A DNA stretch of 64,000 nt, from positions 1,326,108 through 1,390,107 of the forward strand of contig NZ_DS989915.1 of assembly GCF_000155615.1 (NCBI RefSeq). Reading direction: 5' to 3'. A program made the position numbers and the translations under genes. Below are positions 17,351 through 27,036 of the stretch, one piece after another (positions within the stretch are counted from its first letter, which is position 1; every line of letters starts with the position of its first letter). The notes beneath the pieces were generated by a model. The model saw only the letters and a list, made by a program, of their open reading frames with translations. It did no database searches and was not told the origin of the DNA. Origin of the DNA: Alcanivorax sp. DG881 (GTDB lineage Bacteria > Pseudomonadota > Gammaproteobacteria > Pseudomonadales > Alcanivoracaceae).

Positions 17351-18396
17351 CAGCCACCCGCCGTTTTCTCTTTCCCGTCCACTGGCAATTCACCCACCGG
17401 ACACTCGGCCACGCCCACCGTCTTGCGGGTCATGGCTTCCACATTCTCCTGTGCCTTCTGCGCATCCATAACCCAGGTGCGATAGAAATCAAATGGGCAG
17501 TCTGCCACCCCTTTGTCACCATCCCCGGACGCATGCATGCCGGTGTAGCCACGATGCAGCAACTTGAAAAGATGATTCTGGGACTGGTCATTGGCACGGG
17601 CATCGCGAATCTGGCTGACCGACAGCTGGGCATACTGCACACCCATGTCTTCCTCGCCACATTCTCCCAGTGTGCGACCATCGAAACCGATAATGGCGGA
17701 GTGGCCAAAGTAGGAATACACGCCGTCGAAACCGCTGGCGTTGGCCACCGCCACATAGCAGTTGTTGGCCCAGGCCATGGATTTGGCCATCATCACCTGC
17801 TGCTCTTTTGCCGGGTACATGTAGCCCTGACAACGGACGATCAACTCGGCTCCCTTCATGGCGCAGTCACGCCAGATTTCCGGGTAGTTGCCATCATCGC
17901 AGATGATCAGGCTGATCTTCATGCCCTTGGGACCTTCGGTGACATAGGTAGTGTCACCGGGGTACCAGCCCTCGATGGGGCACCAGGGAATACACTTGCG
18001 GTATTTCTGGACGACGTCCCCTTCGTTATTAATCAACACCAGAGTGTTATAGGGCGCCTTGTTGGGGTGCTCTTCATGTCGCTCCCCGGTGAGGGAAAAC
18101 ACCCCCCAGGTGTTTGCCTCGCGGCAGGCCGCGGAAAAAATGGCCGTCTCGTCACCGGGCACGGTGGCCGCGGTGTCCATCATTTCATCATTGTCATACA
18201 TGATGCCCATGGTGCTGTATTCGGGAAACACCACCAGATCCATGCCCGGTAGCCCCTGCTTTATGCCCTTGATCATGTCGGCAATCTTGCGGGCGTTATC
18301 CAGCACCTCGGCCTTGCTGTGCAGCCGCGGCATCTTGTAATTCACAACGGCTACACCAACGGTATCGTTGCTACTGGAAATATCCCCGTGTCGCAT
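17350..18396 (-). CDS. amiE: Aliphatic amidase
   Basis: 348-residue nitrilase-superfamily enzyme that hydrolyses short aliphatic amides such as acetamide and propionamide to acid and ammonia. It begins [20 protein letters not shown], almost as in Pseudomonas AmiE. The catalytic triad is in the same positions: Glu59 (FPEY), Lys134 (KYRK) and Cys166 (IICDDGN). An ATG six codons upstream is possible, but AAGGAGAG sits just before this one and the family start is MRHGD. It follows urtE by 44 bases, so it is probably part of the transporter operon. Confidence 0.96.
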   Translation of the reverse strand: MRHGDISSSNDTVGVAVVNYKMPRLHSKAEVLDNARKIADMIKGIKQGLPGMDLVVFPEYSTMGIMYDNDEMMDTAATVPGDETAIFSAACREANTWGVFSLTGERHEEHPNKAPYNTLVLINNEGDVVQKYRKCIPWCPIEGWYPGDTTYVTEGPKGMKISLIICDDGNYPEIWRDCAMKGAELIVRCQGYMYPAKEQQVMMAKSMAWANNCYVAVANASGFDGVYSYFGHSAIIGFDGRTLGECGEEDMGVQYAQLSVSQIRDARANDQSQNHLFKLLHRGYTGMHASGDGDKGVADCPFDFYRTWVMDAQKAQENVEAMTRKTVGVAECPVGELPVDGKEKTAGG

Positions 18397-18440
18397 TACT
18401 CTCTCCTTTACCACTTAAAATTTATCGGCAACCAGCCCCA

Positions 18441-19130
18441 TCAAACCGCAAGATATGCCGCGATTTTTTCCTGATTCATGCTTTCACCGTTTTCTTCATG
18501 CACGATCTCGCCTTTCTCGATGACTAAAATTCGATCAGCCACATCCATGACAAAACTCAACACTTGCTCAGACACCACAATGGATAATCCTCGTTCATCG
18601 CGAATACGCTTCAACGTGCGAGCCATATCCTTGATGATGGAGGGTTGAATCCCTTCAGTGGGCTCATCCAGCAACAACACCCTGGGCCGCGTGGCCAGTG
18701 CACGGGCAATTGCCAACTGTTGCTGTTGACCACCGGATAAGTTTCCGCCACGACGGCTCTGCATTTCCTTCAGCACCGGAAACAATTCATAAAGATCTTC
18801 CGGCACTTTATTTTCCCCAACCGCTGCCAGACCGGTTTCGATGTTTTCCTTAACAGTGAGCGTAGGAAAAATCATTCTTCCCTGCGGCACAAAACCCAGG
18901 CCGGCCTTTACTCTCTGAAAACTTTTCATGCCCGTCAGGTCCTGACCAGCCAGTTCGGTCTTGCCGCCGCGCATTTTTTCCATCCCGATCAGGGATTTCA
19001 TCAACGTGGTCTTGCCCATGCCATTACGACCGACCACCGCAACAATTTCGTTTTCGGTGATATTCAGATTCATGTCACTGATGATAGTGCTCTGGCCGTA
19101 AGCCACCTGAAGATTTGATACGTTCAACAT
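18441..19130 (-). CDS. urtE: ABC transporter ATP-binding protein, UrtE type
   Basis: 229 residues. Walker A is GRNGMGKTT, the signature is LSGGQQQQLAIARAL (the Q-rich form is typical of UrtE), and Walker B is RVLLLDEPTEGIQ. One of two ATPases of a branched-chain-amino-acid-type (HAAT) importer. With urtD, B, C and A it forms a urea or short-chain amide uptake system; substrate choice is discussed under urtA. Confidence 0.92.
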   Translation of the reverse strand: MLNVSNLQVAYGQSTIISDMNLNITENEIVAVVGRNGMGKTTLMKSLIGMEKMRGGKTELAGQDLTGMKSFQRVKAGLGFVPQGRMIFPTLTVKENIETGLAAVGENKVPEDLYELFPVLKEMQSRRGGNLSGGQQQQLAIARALATRPRVLLLDEPTEGIQPSIIKDMARTLKRIRDERGLSIVVSEQVLSFVMDVADRILVIEKGEIVHEENGESMNQEKIAAYLAV

Positions 19131-19151
19131 AGTCAGTACCCCGCGTTAGCG

Positions 19152-19901
19152 TCAGTGTCCCAGATAGACTTCGATGACTTTTGGATCCTGCTTGACGTGA
19201 TCAATGGATCCCTCGGACAACACCTGCCCCTGGTGCATGACTGTCACCCGGTCAGCAATATCGCCAACAAACTGCATGTCATGCTCGATCACCAACACCG
19301 TGTGATTCTCGGTAATCACCCGCAGCAGTTCGGCGGTTTTCTTTCGCTCTGCCACGGACATGCCCGCCACCGGCTCATCCAGCATCAGCAAATCCGGCTT
19401 CTGGATCAGCAGCATGCCAATCTCCAGCCACTGTTTCTGACCGTGACTGAGCAACGCAGCTTCCTGATGCAGCATGTCGGAGAGGAAGATGGTTTTCGCT
19501 ACCTCCTCCACCGCCTCTATCACTTCGGCATCACGCTTGAAGGCCAGCGCCCCGATCACCGAACGCCCGGCGGGATAGGACACTTCCAGGTTTTCGAACA
19601 CGGTCAGATCTTCATAGATAGACGGGTTCTGGAACTTGCGCCCCACTCCTGAACGAACAATGTTGTGCTCGCTCATTCTTGTCAGTTCCTTGCCCCGAAA
19701 CTTGATGGAGCCTTCGGTGGCCCTGGTCTTGCCACAAATAAGGTCCAACACCGTGGTCTTGCCGGCCCCGTTGGGGCCGATGATCACGCGGATTTCCTTT
19801 GGTTCCAGATAGAGGGACAGATCATTGACCGCCTTGAAACCATCGAAGGAAACGGTCAGGCCTTCCACGGCCAGAATGAAATCGTTATTGCTCGGGCTCA
19901 T
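19152..19901 (-). CDS. urtD: ABC transporter ATP-binding protein, UrtD type
   Basis: 249 residues. Walker A is GPNGAGKTT, the unusual signature LSHGQKQWLEIGM is diagnostic of UrtD, and Walker B is DLLMLDEPVAGMS. It pairs with UrtE as the motor of the importer. The start overlaps the urtC stop by four bases (ATGA). Confidence 0.93.
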   Translation of the reverse strand: MSPSNNDFILAVEGLTVSFDGFKAVNDLSLYLEPKEIRVIIGPNGAGKTTVLDLICGKTRATEGSIKFRGKELTRMSEHNIVRSGVGRKFQNPSIYEDLTVFENLEVSYPAGRSVIGALAFKRDAEVIEAVEEVAKTIFLSDMLHQEAALLSHGQKQWLEIGMLLIQKPDLLMLDEPVAGMSVAERKKTAELLRVITENHTVLVIEHDMQFVGDIADRVTVMHQGQVLSEGSIDHVKQDPKVIEVYLGH

Positions 19902-21040
19902 TTGGTTTCCTCCACAGGCAGGGTTGGCGCATTACCGCCATTACGACGCAGCAGCGCAGGCAGTTTGCTTTCCAGCGGCATCACATAACGGCGGTAGAGA
20001 CCCGCCAGACCATCCGGGAAGGCCAGCACCACAGCGATAAACAGCACGCCGAGGCCATACAGCCACAGCTCCGGGAAGGACTCGGAGAAGAAGGTCTTCG
20101 CCGCATTCACGATCAGCGCACCGTAGATGGCACCCAGCAGGGAGTTACGGCCGCCGACCGCGCACAGGATCACCATCTCGATGGAAGGCACGATGCCCAC
20201 AAACGACGGCGACATGAAGCCCACCTGCAGGGTGAACATGGCACCACCGATACCGGCAAACATGGCCGCCAGACAGAACACAAAGATCTTGAACGAGGCC
20301 ACGTCGTAGCCGGAGAAACGCACTCGGTCTTCCTGGTCACGCATGGCCAGAAGAATGCGCCCCAGCTTACTGCGCATTACCCAGGCACCGATGATCAGGC
20401 ACAGGAACAACATGCCAACGCACACGAAGTAGAGCGCGGTTTTGGCTTCATCGGTGCGGATATCCCAACCCATCAGGGTGCGCAAGTCGGTGATGCCGTT
20501 AACGCCCCCGGTAAAGCCCTGCTGACCGATGATCAGAATAGTCAGGATGGCAGCGATAGCCTGGGTAATGATGGCGAAGTACACGCCACCCACCCGGCGC
20601 TTGAACATGGCTACCGCGATGATTAGGGCCAACAAAGCCGGTACCGCCACCACGGCAATCAGGGTGAATGAAAAGCTGTGGAAGGGTTCCCAGAACCACG
20701 GCAGCGCGGTGAGCTGGTTCCAGTCCATGAAGTCGGGAATCCCGGGGGTGGACTGAATGGCCGTGTTCTCCGGGCTGGAGGCTTCCAGCTTGAGGAACAT
20801 GGCCATGCAGTAACCGCCCAGGCCGAAGAAGATTCCCTGCCCCAGGCTGAGGATGCCACTGCGGCCCCAGCACAATACCAGCCCCAGTGCCGCGAAGGCG
20901 TAGGTCAGGTATTTGCCGATCATGTTGAGGCGAAAGGCATCCAGCGCCAGCGGGAAAATGACAACCAGCAGAAATGCCAGCAACACGTAGTAGATGCCCT
21001 CGCGGGACATCAACCAGTCAAAAAAACGATTCGCTTTCAT
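19898..21040 (-). CDS. urtC: ABC transporter permease, UrtC type
   Basis: 380-residue inner-membrane permease of the LivM/UrtC family, with about nine membrane segments. GLGGYCMAMFLKLE, the loop INGITDLRTLMGWD and the conserved AMRDQEDRVRFSGYDV coupling-helix region, in which the cytoplasmic loop contacts the ATPase, are all present. It partners UrtB. It overlaps urtD by four bases and starts nine bases after urtB. Confidence 0.93.
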   Translation of the reverse strand: MKANRFFDWLMSREGIYYVLLAFLLVVIFPLALDAFRLNMIGKYLTYAFAALGLVLCWGRSGILSLGQGIFFGLGGYCMAMFLKLEASSPENTAIQSTPGIPDFMDWNQLTALPWFWEPFHSFSFTLIAVVAVPALLALIIAVAMFKRRVGGVYFAIITQAIAAILTILIIGQQGFTGGVNGITDLRTLMGWDIRTDEAKTALYFVCVGMLFLCLIIGAWVMRSKLGRILLAMRDQEDRVRFSGYDVASFKIFVFCLAAMFAGIGGAMFTLQVGFMSPSFVGIVPSIEMVILCAVGGRNSLLGAIYGALIVNAAKTFFSESFPELWLYGLGVLFIAVVLAFPDGLAGLYRRYVMPLESKLPALLRRNGGNAPTLPVEETK

Positions 21041-21049
21041 GGCAGCCTC

Positions 21050-21976
21050 CTAGCGACGAACTTTCATGGCAAACAGACCTTGCGGGCGCAGCATGAGAAT
21101 GCCGACAACAACCAGCAGGGTAAGTACCTTGGCCATGGAACCACTCAGGAAGAACTCCATGGTGGACTGGGCCTGGGAAATGGTGAATGCGGAAGCAATA
21201 GTGCCGAGCAGACTTTGGGCGCCACCGAATACCACCACCAAGAAGGTATCGACAATGTACAACTGGCCGGAGGTCGGCCCGGTGGAACCGATCATGGTAA
21301 AGGCGCTACCCGCCACACCGGCGATGCCACAACCCAGCGCGAAGGTCACCCGGTCAACACGACCGCTGTCGATACCCACCGCCTCTGCCATTGGCCGGTT
21401 CTGTACCACCGCGCGTACCTTGCGGCCCCAACCGGAGCGGTACATGAGCAGATAAACGGCAAAGGCAATCAGCAAGGCCAGCACCATCACGAAAATCCCG
21501 TTGATTGGGATTTCCACAAGATCGGTGACGGCGATGGATCCCATCATCCAGTCCGGCAGGCTGACGCCCACCTCACGGGCACCGAAAACGGAGCGATAGG
21601 TTTGCTGCAGAATCAGGCTCAGCCCCCAGGTCGCCAGTAGCGTATCCAGTGGGCGGTGATAGAGATGTCGTATCATTAACCATTCCACCAATGCCCCAAG
21701 TGCAAAGGTGACGACAAAGGCCAGGAACATGGCCACGAAAAAATACCCCCCGTATAAACCGGGCATAAGACTTTCAAAAACCTGGGCCGTCAGATACGTG
21801 GTGTAGGCACCAAGAATCATGAACTCACCATGGGCCATATTGATCACGCCCATTTGCCCAAAAATAATCGCCAGCCCCAACGCCATCAGCACAAAGATGG
21901 AAAACAGCGACAGGCCGGCAAACCCCTGCATGGCGAAGATAGAGGTCAACTCCGTCATGGTGTAGTCAGCGAACAT
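21050..21976 (-). CDS. urtB: ABC transporter permease, UrtB type
   Basis: 308-residue LivH/UrtB-type permease with about eight membrane helices. Landmarks are FGQMGVINMAHGEFMILGAY, the coupling region KVRAVVQNRPMAEAVGID, and the ending LMLRPQGLFAMKVRR. The lead peptide that many UrtB proteins carry before the permease domain is absent, so this is the short form. It lies 156 bases downstream of urtA, behind two hairpins that may lower its expression relative to urtA. Confidence 0.92.
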   Translation of the reverse strand: MFADYTMTELTSIFAMQGFAGLSLFSIFVLMALGLAIIFGQMGVINMAHGEFMILGAYTTYLTAQVFESLMPGLYGGYFFVAMFLAFVVTFALGALVEWLMIRHLYHRPLDTLLATWGLSLILQQTYRSVFGAREVGVSLPDWMMGSIAVTDLVEIPINGIFVMVLALLIAFAVYLLMYRSGWGRKVRAVVQNRPMAEAVGIDSGRVDRVTFALGCGIAGVAGSAFTMIGSTGPTSGQLYIVDTFLVVVFGGAQSLLGTIASAFTISQAQSTMEFFLSGSMAKVLTLLVVVGILMLRPQGLFAMKVRR

Positions 21977-22051
21977 GGCAGGTACTCCCGAACAGTGATT
22001 GGCGTACTGTGATTAGGAAATGCGGCAAGACAAAAAACAGAACTCAGGAAG

Positions 22052-22122
22052 GAAAAGCCGACGCCCGATGTTCAGGGCGTCGAGGGAGCCAGTGCACAAC
22101 TCATTGAGTGCTCTGGCTCCCT
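22052..22122 (-). terminator. Tandem hairpins between urtA and urtB (probable attenuator)
   Basis: In the minus direction a long stem comes first (AGGGAGCCAG, 22083-22092, pairs with CTGGCTCCCT, 22113-22122, extended by GCAC/GTGC). A second stem follows (GACGCCC, 22060-22066, with GGGCGTC, 22075-22081) and then GGCTTTTCC. The second resembles a weak rho-independent terminator. The arrangement fits partial termination after a highly expressed binding-protein gene. Confidence 0.6.
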
Positions 22123-22132
22123 ACGCAAGTGC

Positions 22133-23401
22133 TTACTGGTAGCCTTTAGGGAACGGGTCCGGTTCCATCAGCTCTTCGGTTTCGTAGATCAGCTTGTACT
22201 GACCGTCAGCCTGAGCCTGGCCGATACGGGCCTTGGACCACAGGTGATGGTTCTCGTGGATGCGCACATACCCTTCAGGAGCAGTGGTCAGCTCGATACC
22301 GGGAGACGCAGCCTGGACTTTTTCGATATCGAAAGAGCCAGCTTTCTCTACCGCAGCTTTCCACAACCAGGGACCAAGGTAAGCGGCCTGGGTTACGTCA
22401 CCGATCACGATGTCGTCGCCCCAACGTTCCTTGAACGCTTTCACGAAAGCCTGGTTATTGTCGTTGCCAAGGCTCTGGAAGTACTTCATGGAGGCGTAGG
22501 CACCTTCCACGTTCTCGCCGCCAATACCCAGGATTTCATCCTCGGTCACGGAGATGGTCAGCAGCAGGGGCTTCTCTTGGGTCAGATCGATACCGGCCGC
22601 TTTCATTTGCTTGTAGAAGGCCACATTGGAACCGCCCACCACAGACGCGAAGATCACATCCGGCTTCTTCAGCTTGATCTTGTTGATCACGGAGTTGAAC
22701 TGGGTGTGGCCCAGCGGGTAATACTCTTCACCCACCACTTTCAGGCCCAACTTGTCGATGTGCTTGCGGGCGATCTTGTTGGAGGTACGCGGCCAGATGT
22801 AATCAGAGCCGAGCAGGTAGAAGGTCTTGGCGCCCTTCTCTTCTGCCAGCCAGTCGATGCTCGCCAGAATCTGCTGGGTCGCTTCCTGACCGGTGTAGAT
22901 CACATTGGGAGACTGCTCCAGACCCTCGTAGAAAGTCGGGTAGTAGAGCATGCCGTTGTGCTGCTCGAAGACCGGCAGCACCGCTTTACGGGACGCTGAG
23001 GTCCAGCAGCCGAATACGGCAGCCACTTTATCTCTCACCAGCAGCTTGCGGGATTTTTCCGCGAAGGTCGGCCAGTCACTGGCCCCGTCTTCCTGGATGT
23101 ATTCAATCTGACGACCGAGCACACCGCCGGCGGCATTGATTTGTTCAATGGCCAGCTTCTCGGCCTGCACAGAACCGGTCTCACTGATTGCCATGGTGCC
23201 GGTGATGGAGTGAAGGATGCCCACCTTCACGGTGTCATCGGTCACTGCCAGCCCGGTGGTATTGGCCGCATCCGCCAGCGCAGTATTGGACAGGGCGAAC
23301 AGCGCCGGCAGCGCCATCAAGCCCCCCAGCAAATGCCGGCGCGTCCAGGACGACCGGCGCGATGTTCGGTGCGTGGAAGGTTGGGTTTTGCTCAATTTCA
23401 T
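22133..23401 (-). CDS. urtA: Substrate-binding protein of urea/short-chain amide ABC transporter, UrtA type
   Basis: 422 residues, periplasmic. The N-terminus carries a twin-arginine signal (SWTRRHLLGGLMALPALFAL, cut near ALADA), so export is probably by Tat. The mature part reads VKVGILHSITGTMAISETGS, the start of the urea/amide branch of Leu/Ile/Val-binding-like proteins. Related proteins bind urea (UrtA) or amides (FmdD, AmiC-like). Being linked to amiE, amiB and fmdA rather than to urease genes, an amide ligand is at least as likely as urea. First gene of the operon urtABCDE-amiE-amiB. Confidence 0.9.
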   Translation of the reverse strand: MKLSKTQPSTHRTSRRSSWTRRHLLGGLMALPALFALSNTALADAANTTGLAVTDDTVKVGILHSITGTMAISETGSVQAEKLAIEQINAAGGVLGRQIEYIQEDGASDWPTFAEKSRKLLVRDKVAAVFGCWTSASRKAVLPVFEQHNGMLYYPTFYEGLEQSPNVIYTGQEATQQILASIDWLAEEKGAKTFYLLGSDYIWPRTSNKIARKHIDKLGLKVVGEEYYPLGHTQFNSVINKIKLKKPDVIFASVVGGSNVAFYKQMKAAGIDLTQEKPLLLTISVTEDEILGIGGENVEGAYASMKYFQSLGNDNNQAFVKAFKERWGDDIVIGDVTQAAYLGPWLWKAAVEKAGSFDIEKVQAASPGIELTTAPEGYVRIHENHHLWSKARIGQAQADGQYKLIYETEELMEPDPFPKGYQ

Positions 23402-23482
23402 GGTTTACCCCTCATCAGCGAAATTCACGGGAAGCACGTCGTGTCCCTCGCTAACGAGTATGGAAATCTGCCTGCCCCCGGC

Positions 23483-23523
23483 CCATTCGGTGATTGCGCC
23501 ATCGCACTACGTCATTTGACGCA
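23483..23523 (-). promoter_or_regulatory. Candidate operator of urtA, shared with fmdA
   Basis: CCATTC (23483-23488), 19 bases, then TACGTCATTTGACGCA (23508-23523), one base from a perfect palindrome. On the minus strand GAATGG is followed after 20 bases by CATACT, a possible -10, giving a palindrome centre near -65. It lies in the 278-base region between urtA and the divergent sensor kinase gene, the rest of which shows no other clear signal. Confidence 0.6.
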
Positions 23524-23679
23524 TTTCCGGTTTGTCCAATCAGACATAAAGTAATGCGCGTACACGGGTGGGCACGTTTTGTGCATTACTCCCTGCATCA
23601 ACATGGAGCGACCGTAAACGCCCAGCATTCGACCCGGCATCCGCGAAATGGATCTCCTGCTGCCGACAACGGAAACGTT

Positions 23680-26600
23680 ATGCCTATCGAGCAGCGCATC
23701 TTCCGCGTGCGACGCAGTTACAACCAGTGGGTTGCCAACCAGACCCTGGAGGACTTCTCCCTGCGTTTTACCGGCAAGGGGGCCCGCCGCTGGTCTGCCG
23801 GCCGGGTTGCCGGCACCGCGATTGGCGCCATTACGTTTCTGGCTCTGGAGGCCATCGGCGGCGCCATCACACTGAATTACGGCTTTTCCAATGCCGTGGC
23901 CGCCGTCTGCGCCGTCATGGGGCTTATCTTTTTGCTCAGCCTGCCGGTGAGTTATTACGCGGCCCGCTACGGGGTGGATATCGACCTGCTTACCCGGGGG
24001 GCGGGGTTCGGCTATTTGGGCTCCACCATTACCTCGCTGATATACGCCTCATTCACCTTTATTTTCTTCGCCCTGGAAGCGGCCATCATGGCCATGGCGC
24101 TGGAAATCCTGTTTGGCATCCCACCCACTATCGGCTATCTACTCAGCTCCCTGGTCGCTATCCCGCTGGTGATTCACGGCATCACCACCCTCACCCGCTT
24201 CCAGCTCTGGACCCAGCCCGTCTGGGTGTTCCTGCAGTTGCTGCCGTTTGTTTTCATCCTCCTGCAGGACCCCTCCACCCTGCCCCGCTGGGCGTCCTTT
24301 GAAGGCCTGGACAACGATGGCGGCGGCTTCAACCTGATCATGTTCGGCGCCGGCGCCACCGTGCTGTTTTCCCTGGTGGCGCAGATCGGCGAGCAAGTGG
24401 ATTTCCTGCGCTTTATGCCGGAAGCCCAGAAGGGCAAACGGATTCGCTGGTGGCTGGCATTGCTCTGTGGCGGGCCCGGCTGGACCGTAATCGGTGCCCT
24501 GAAAGTACTGGCCGGCTCCTTCCTGGCTGTGCTGGCGTTTTATCACGGCCTGCCTCTGGAGCAGGCCCAGGAACCCATGCACATGTATCTGGTGGCCTTC
24601 AGTCACATCACCACCAACCCCACCATGCTGCTGGCGTTGGCAGGCATCTTTGTGATCCTCTCGCAGCTCAAGATCAACGTCACCAACGCCTATGCCGGCT
24701 CCATTGCCTGGTCCAACTTTTTTTCCCGTCTCACCCACAGCCATCCGGGACGAGTGGTGTGGCTGGTGTTCAATGTCGTGATCGCGCTGGTGCTGATGGA
24801 AATCGGTATCTACCGGGCGTTTGAATCCATTCTTGGCAGTTATGCCATGGTCGCTGTGGGCTGGATGGGTGCACTGGTGGCGGATCTGGTGGTCAACAAA
24901 CCACTGGGCCTTAGCCCGAAACATATTGAGTTCAAAAGGGCCTACCTCTACGACCTCAACCCGGTTGGCTTCGGCTCCATGCTGATTGCCACCGGCATCG
25001 GCCTCAGCGCCATGACCGGCCTGTGGGGAGACACCGTCCATGCCCTGGCCTCCTTCATCGCCCTGGCCAGCACCTTCATCACCACGCCATTGCTGGCCCT
25101 GCTCACCCGTAGCCGCTACTACATCGCCCGTACTCCGGACTCCACCCGGGAACTGGAAGGGCACGCCTGCTGTATCTGCGAGCACACCTTCGACCGCGAG
25201 GACATGGCTTTCTGCCCGGCCTACAACGGACCGATCTGTTCCCTGTGTTGTTCGCTGGATGCCCGCTGCAACGATAGCTGCAAGACCAACGCCCGCTTCT
25301 CCGAACAAATGATGGACTGGGTCGGCGGCTTTCTGCCTGCCGCCCTGATCAGCCAACTTCGCTCCCGGCTGGGACATTTCCTCGGGCTGCTGATCACCAT
25401 CACCCTGATCATGAGCGGGTTGCTGGCCCTGGTTTACTACCAGATCCCGGTAAGCGATGCCTTTGTTCAGACGCTGATGGCCGACACCCTGACCAAGGTA
25501 TTTGCGATCCTGATCATCATCAGTGGCGTGATTGCCTGGCTGTTTGTACTGGCCCACGAAAGCCGGGTGGTGGCCCAGGAAGAAAGCCGCCGGCAAACCC
25601 GTATGCTGATGGAGGAGATCAAGGCCCACGAAAAAACCGACCTGGCACTGCAGGCAGCCAAGGAACTGGCGGAAGCCGCTAACCAGGCAAAAAGCCGCTA
25701 CCTCACCGGGCTAAGCCACGAACTGCGCTCCCCCCTCAACGCGGCCTTCGGGTACGCCCAGCTGCTGGAACAAGACCCGAGCATCCCGGAGAACCGGCGC
25801 GATGCCATTGGCGCCATCCGGCGCAGCACTGAGCACCTGTCGGATTTGATTGAGGGGTTACTGGAAATTTCCAAGATCGAAGCCGGCCGACTGGAGCTGT
25901 ATCGCAACCAGGTATGCGTGCCTGAACTGATCGACGAGCTGGTTACCATGTTTCAGTTGCAGGCCGCAGAAAAAGGTATCGGCTTTGAATTTCGCAGTAA
26001 GAGCCAGATGCCCACCTGGGTGACCACCGATGAAAAACGGCTACGACAGATCCTGATCAACCTGCTTTCCAATGCCATCAAGTTCACCCGGGAAGGCCTG
26101 GTCACACTGACCTTTCGATACCGTAATCAGGTGGCTGAATTCGTTATCGCGGATACCGGCGTCGGCATTGATGAAGAAGACCTGAAACGCATCTTCCGGC
26201 CCTTCGAGCGGGTGCGAAAACCCGGCATACCCAGCGTCCATGGCACCGGCCTGGGGCTCACTATTACCCAGCTGTTAGCAGACATTATGGGCGGAGATAT
26301 CCAGGTAAGCAGCGTGCCCGGCCAGGGTAGCGAATTTCGCCTGTCCGTCATGCTGTCCAGGCTTAGCAGCCCCGCCCCGGCCCGCCAGGAGCGCCAGCCC
26401 GTTGCCGGTTATGCCGGTGCGCGTAAAACCCTGCTGATTATCGACGATGACCCGTCACACCGCGGCCTCATCAGTGATCTTCTCACCCCATTGGGCTTCA
26501 TCATCAATGAAGCCCAGGATGGGGAAACCGGCATGCAGCTGGCGCGGCACATTGCCCCGGACCTGGTACTACTGGACATTGCCATGCCCGGCCTCACCGG

Positions 26601-27036
26601 TTGGGAAACCGCCCAGCACATGCGCCGCCAGGGCTACCGCGGGCCGGTGGTTATGCTTTCCGCCAACGCCCGCGAAAACAACCCGGACATGGCCGATGGC
26701 CTGCATAACGACTACCTGACCAAACCACTGAAGCTTAATAGCCTGCTGGACAGCCTGGCCCGCCACCTGTCCCTCACCTGGCTACATCGACAGGACGCAC
26801 CACAAAGGCGCATCGACATAGTGCAGCAGACAAGCCCGGTGCAAACACTGGACCCTGCGCTGCGCGACGAACTTCTCGCCCTGGCCGAAATCGGCCACCT
26901 CACCGGCCTGCGCGACCGCATCGTGCAGGCCCGTGATGGCGGTCAACTGGATCATAAACTGGCTGAAAACATGCACTCACTACTCAAGGTATTCGATTTT
27001 CAGGCCGCAATCCGATTACTGGAGACCACCCCATGA
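23680..27036 (+). CDS. Hybrid sensor histidine kinase with NCS1-like permease domain and Cys-rich segment
   Basis: 1,118 residues. Residues about 15-460 form a 12-helix domain resembling NCS1 purine/cytosine permeases (QTLEDFSLRFTGKGARRWSA near the start). Residues 495-534 hold nine cysteines (497, 498, 500, 512, 520, 523, 524, 530, 534). Two more helices follow at about 570-630. His680 in SHELRSPLNA begins the kinase, then a HATPase domain (NLLSNAIKF, GTGLGLTI), a receiver domain with Asp966, and a helical C-terminus. Compare CbrA, a kinase fused to a solute-carrier domain. GGAA lies 9 bases before the chosen ATG. It is divergent from urtA and probably senses amides or urea, or their uptake state. 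Confidence 0.88.
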   Translation: MPIEQRIFRVRRSYNQWVANQTLEDFSLRFTGKGARRWSAGRVAGTAIGAITFLALEAIGGAITLNYGFSNAVAAVCAVMGLIFLLSLPVSYYAARYGVDIDLLTRGAGFGYLGSTITSLIYASFTFIFFALEAAIMAMALEILFGIPPTIGYLLSSLVAIPLVIHGITTLTRFQLWTQPVWVFLQLLPFVFILLQDPSTLPRWASFEGLDNDGGGFNLIMFGAGATVLFSLVAQIGEQVDFLRFMPEAQKGKRIRWWLALLCGGPGWTVIGALKVLAGSFLAVLAFYHGLPLEQAQEPMHMYLVAFSHITTNPTMLLALAGIFVILSQLKINVTNAYAGSIAWSNFFSRLTHSHPGRVVWLVFNVVIALVLMEIGIYRAFESILGSYAMVAVGWMGALVADLVVNKPLGLSPKHIEFKRAYLYDLNPVGFGSMLIATGIGLSAMTGLWGDTVHALASFIALASTFITTPLLALLTRSRYYIARTPDSTRELEGHACCICEHTFDREDMAFCPAYNGPICSLCCSLDARCNDSCKTNARFSEQMMDWVGGFLPAALISQLRSRLGHFLGLLITITLIMSGLLALVYYQIPVSDAFVQTLMADTLTKVFAILIIISGVIAWLFVLAHESRVVAQEESRRQTRMLMEEIKAHEKTDLALQAAKELAEAANQAKSRYLTGLSHELRSPLNAAFGYAQLLEQDPSIPENRRDAIGAIRRSTEHLSDLIEGLLEISKIEAGRLELYRNQVCVPELIDELVTMFQLQAAEKGIGFEFRSKSQMPTWVTTDEKRLRQILINLLSNAIKFTREGLVTLTFRYRNQVAEFVIADTGVGIDEEDLKRIFRPFERVRKPGIPSVHGTGLGLTITQLLADIMGGDIQVSSVPGQGSEFRLSVMLSRLSSPAPARQERQPVAGYAGARKTLLIIDDDPSHRGLISDLLTPLGFIINEAQDGETGMQLARHIAPDLVLLDIAMPGLTGWETAQHMRRQGYRGPVVMLSANARENNPDMADGLHNDYLTKPLKLNSLLDSLARHLSLTWLHRQDAPQRRIDIVQQTSPVQTLDPALRDELLALAEIGHLTGLRDRIVQARDGGQLDHKLAENMHSLLKVFDFQAAIRLLETTP

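Noticed and set aside
18441..23401. Firm annotation of the transporter as a urea transporter
   Set aside because: Signatures are of the Urt type, but linkage is to amidases and not to urease. The substrate is left open.
24139..25629. Open frame of 496 codons on the minus strand inside the sensor kinase gene
   Set aside because: It is antisense to a clearly coding frame with permease and kinase motifs. Its product is rich in His, Gln and Gly without family features, as is usual for shadow frames in GC-rich genes.
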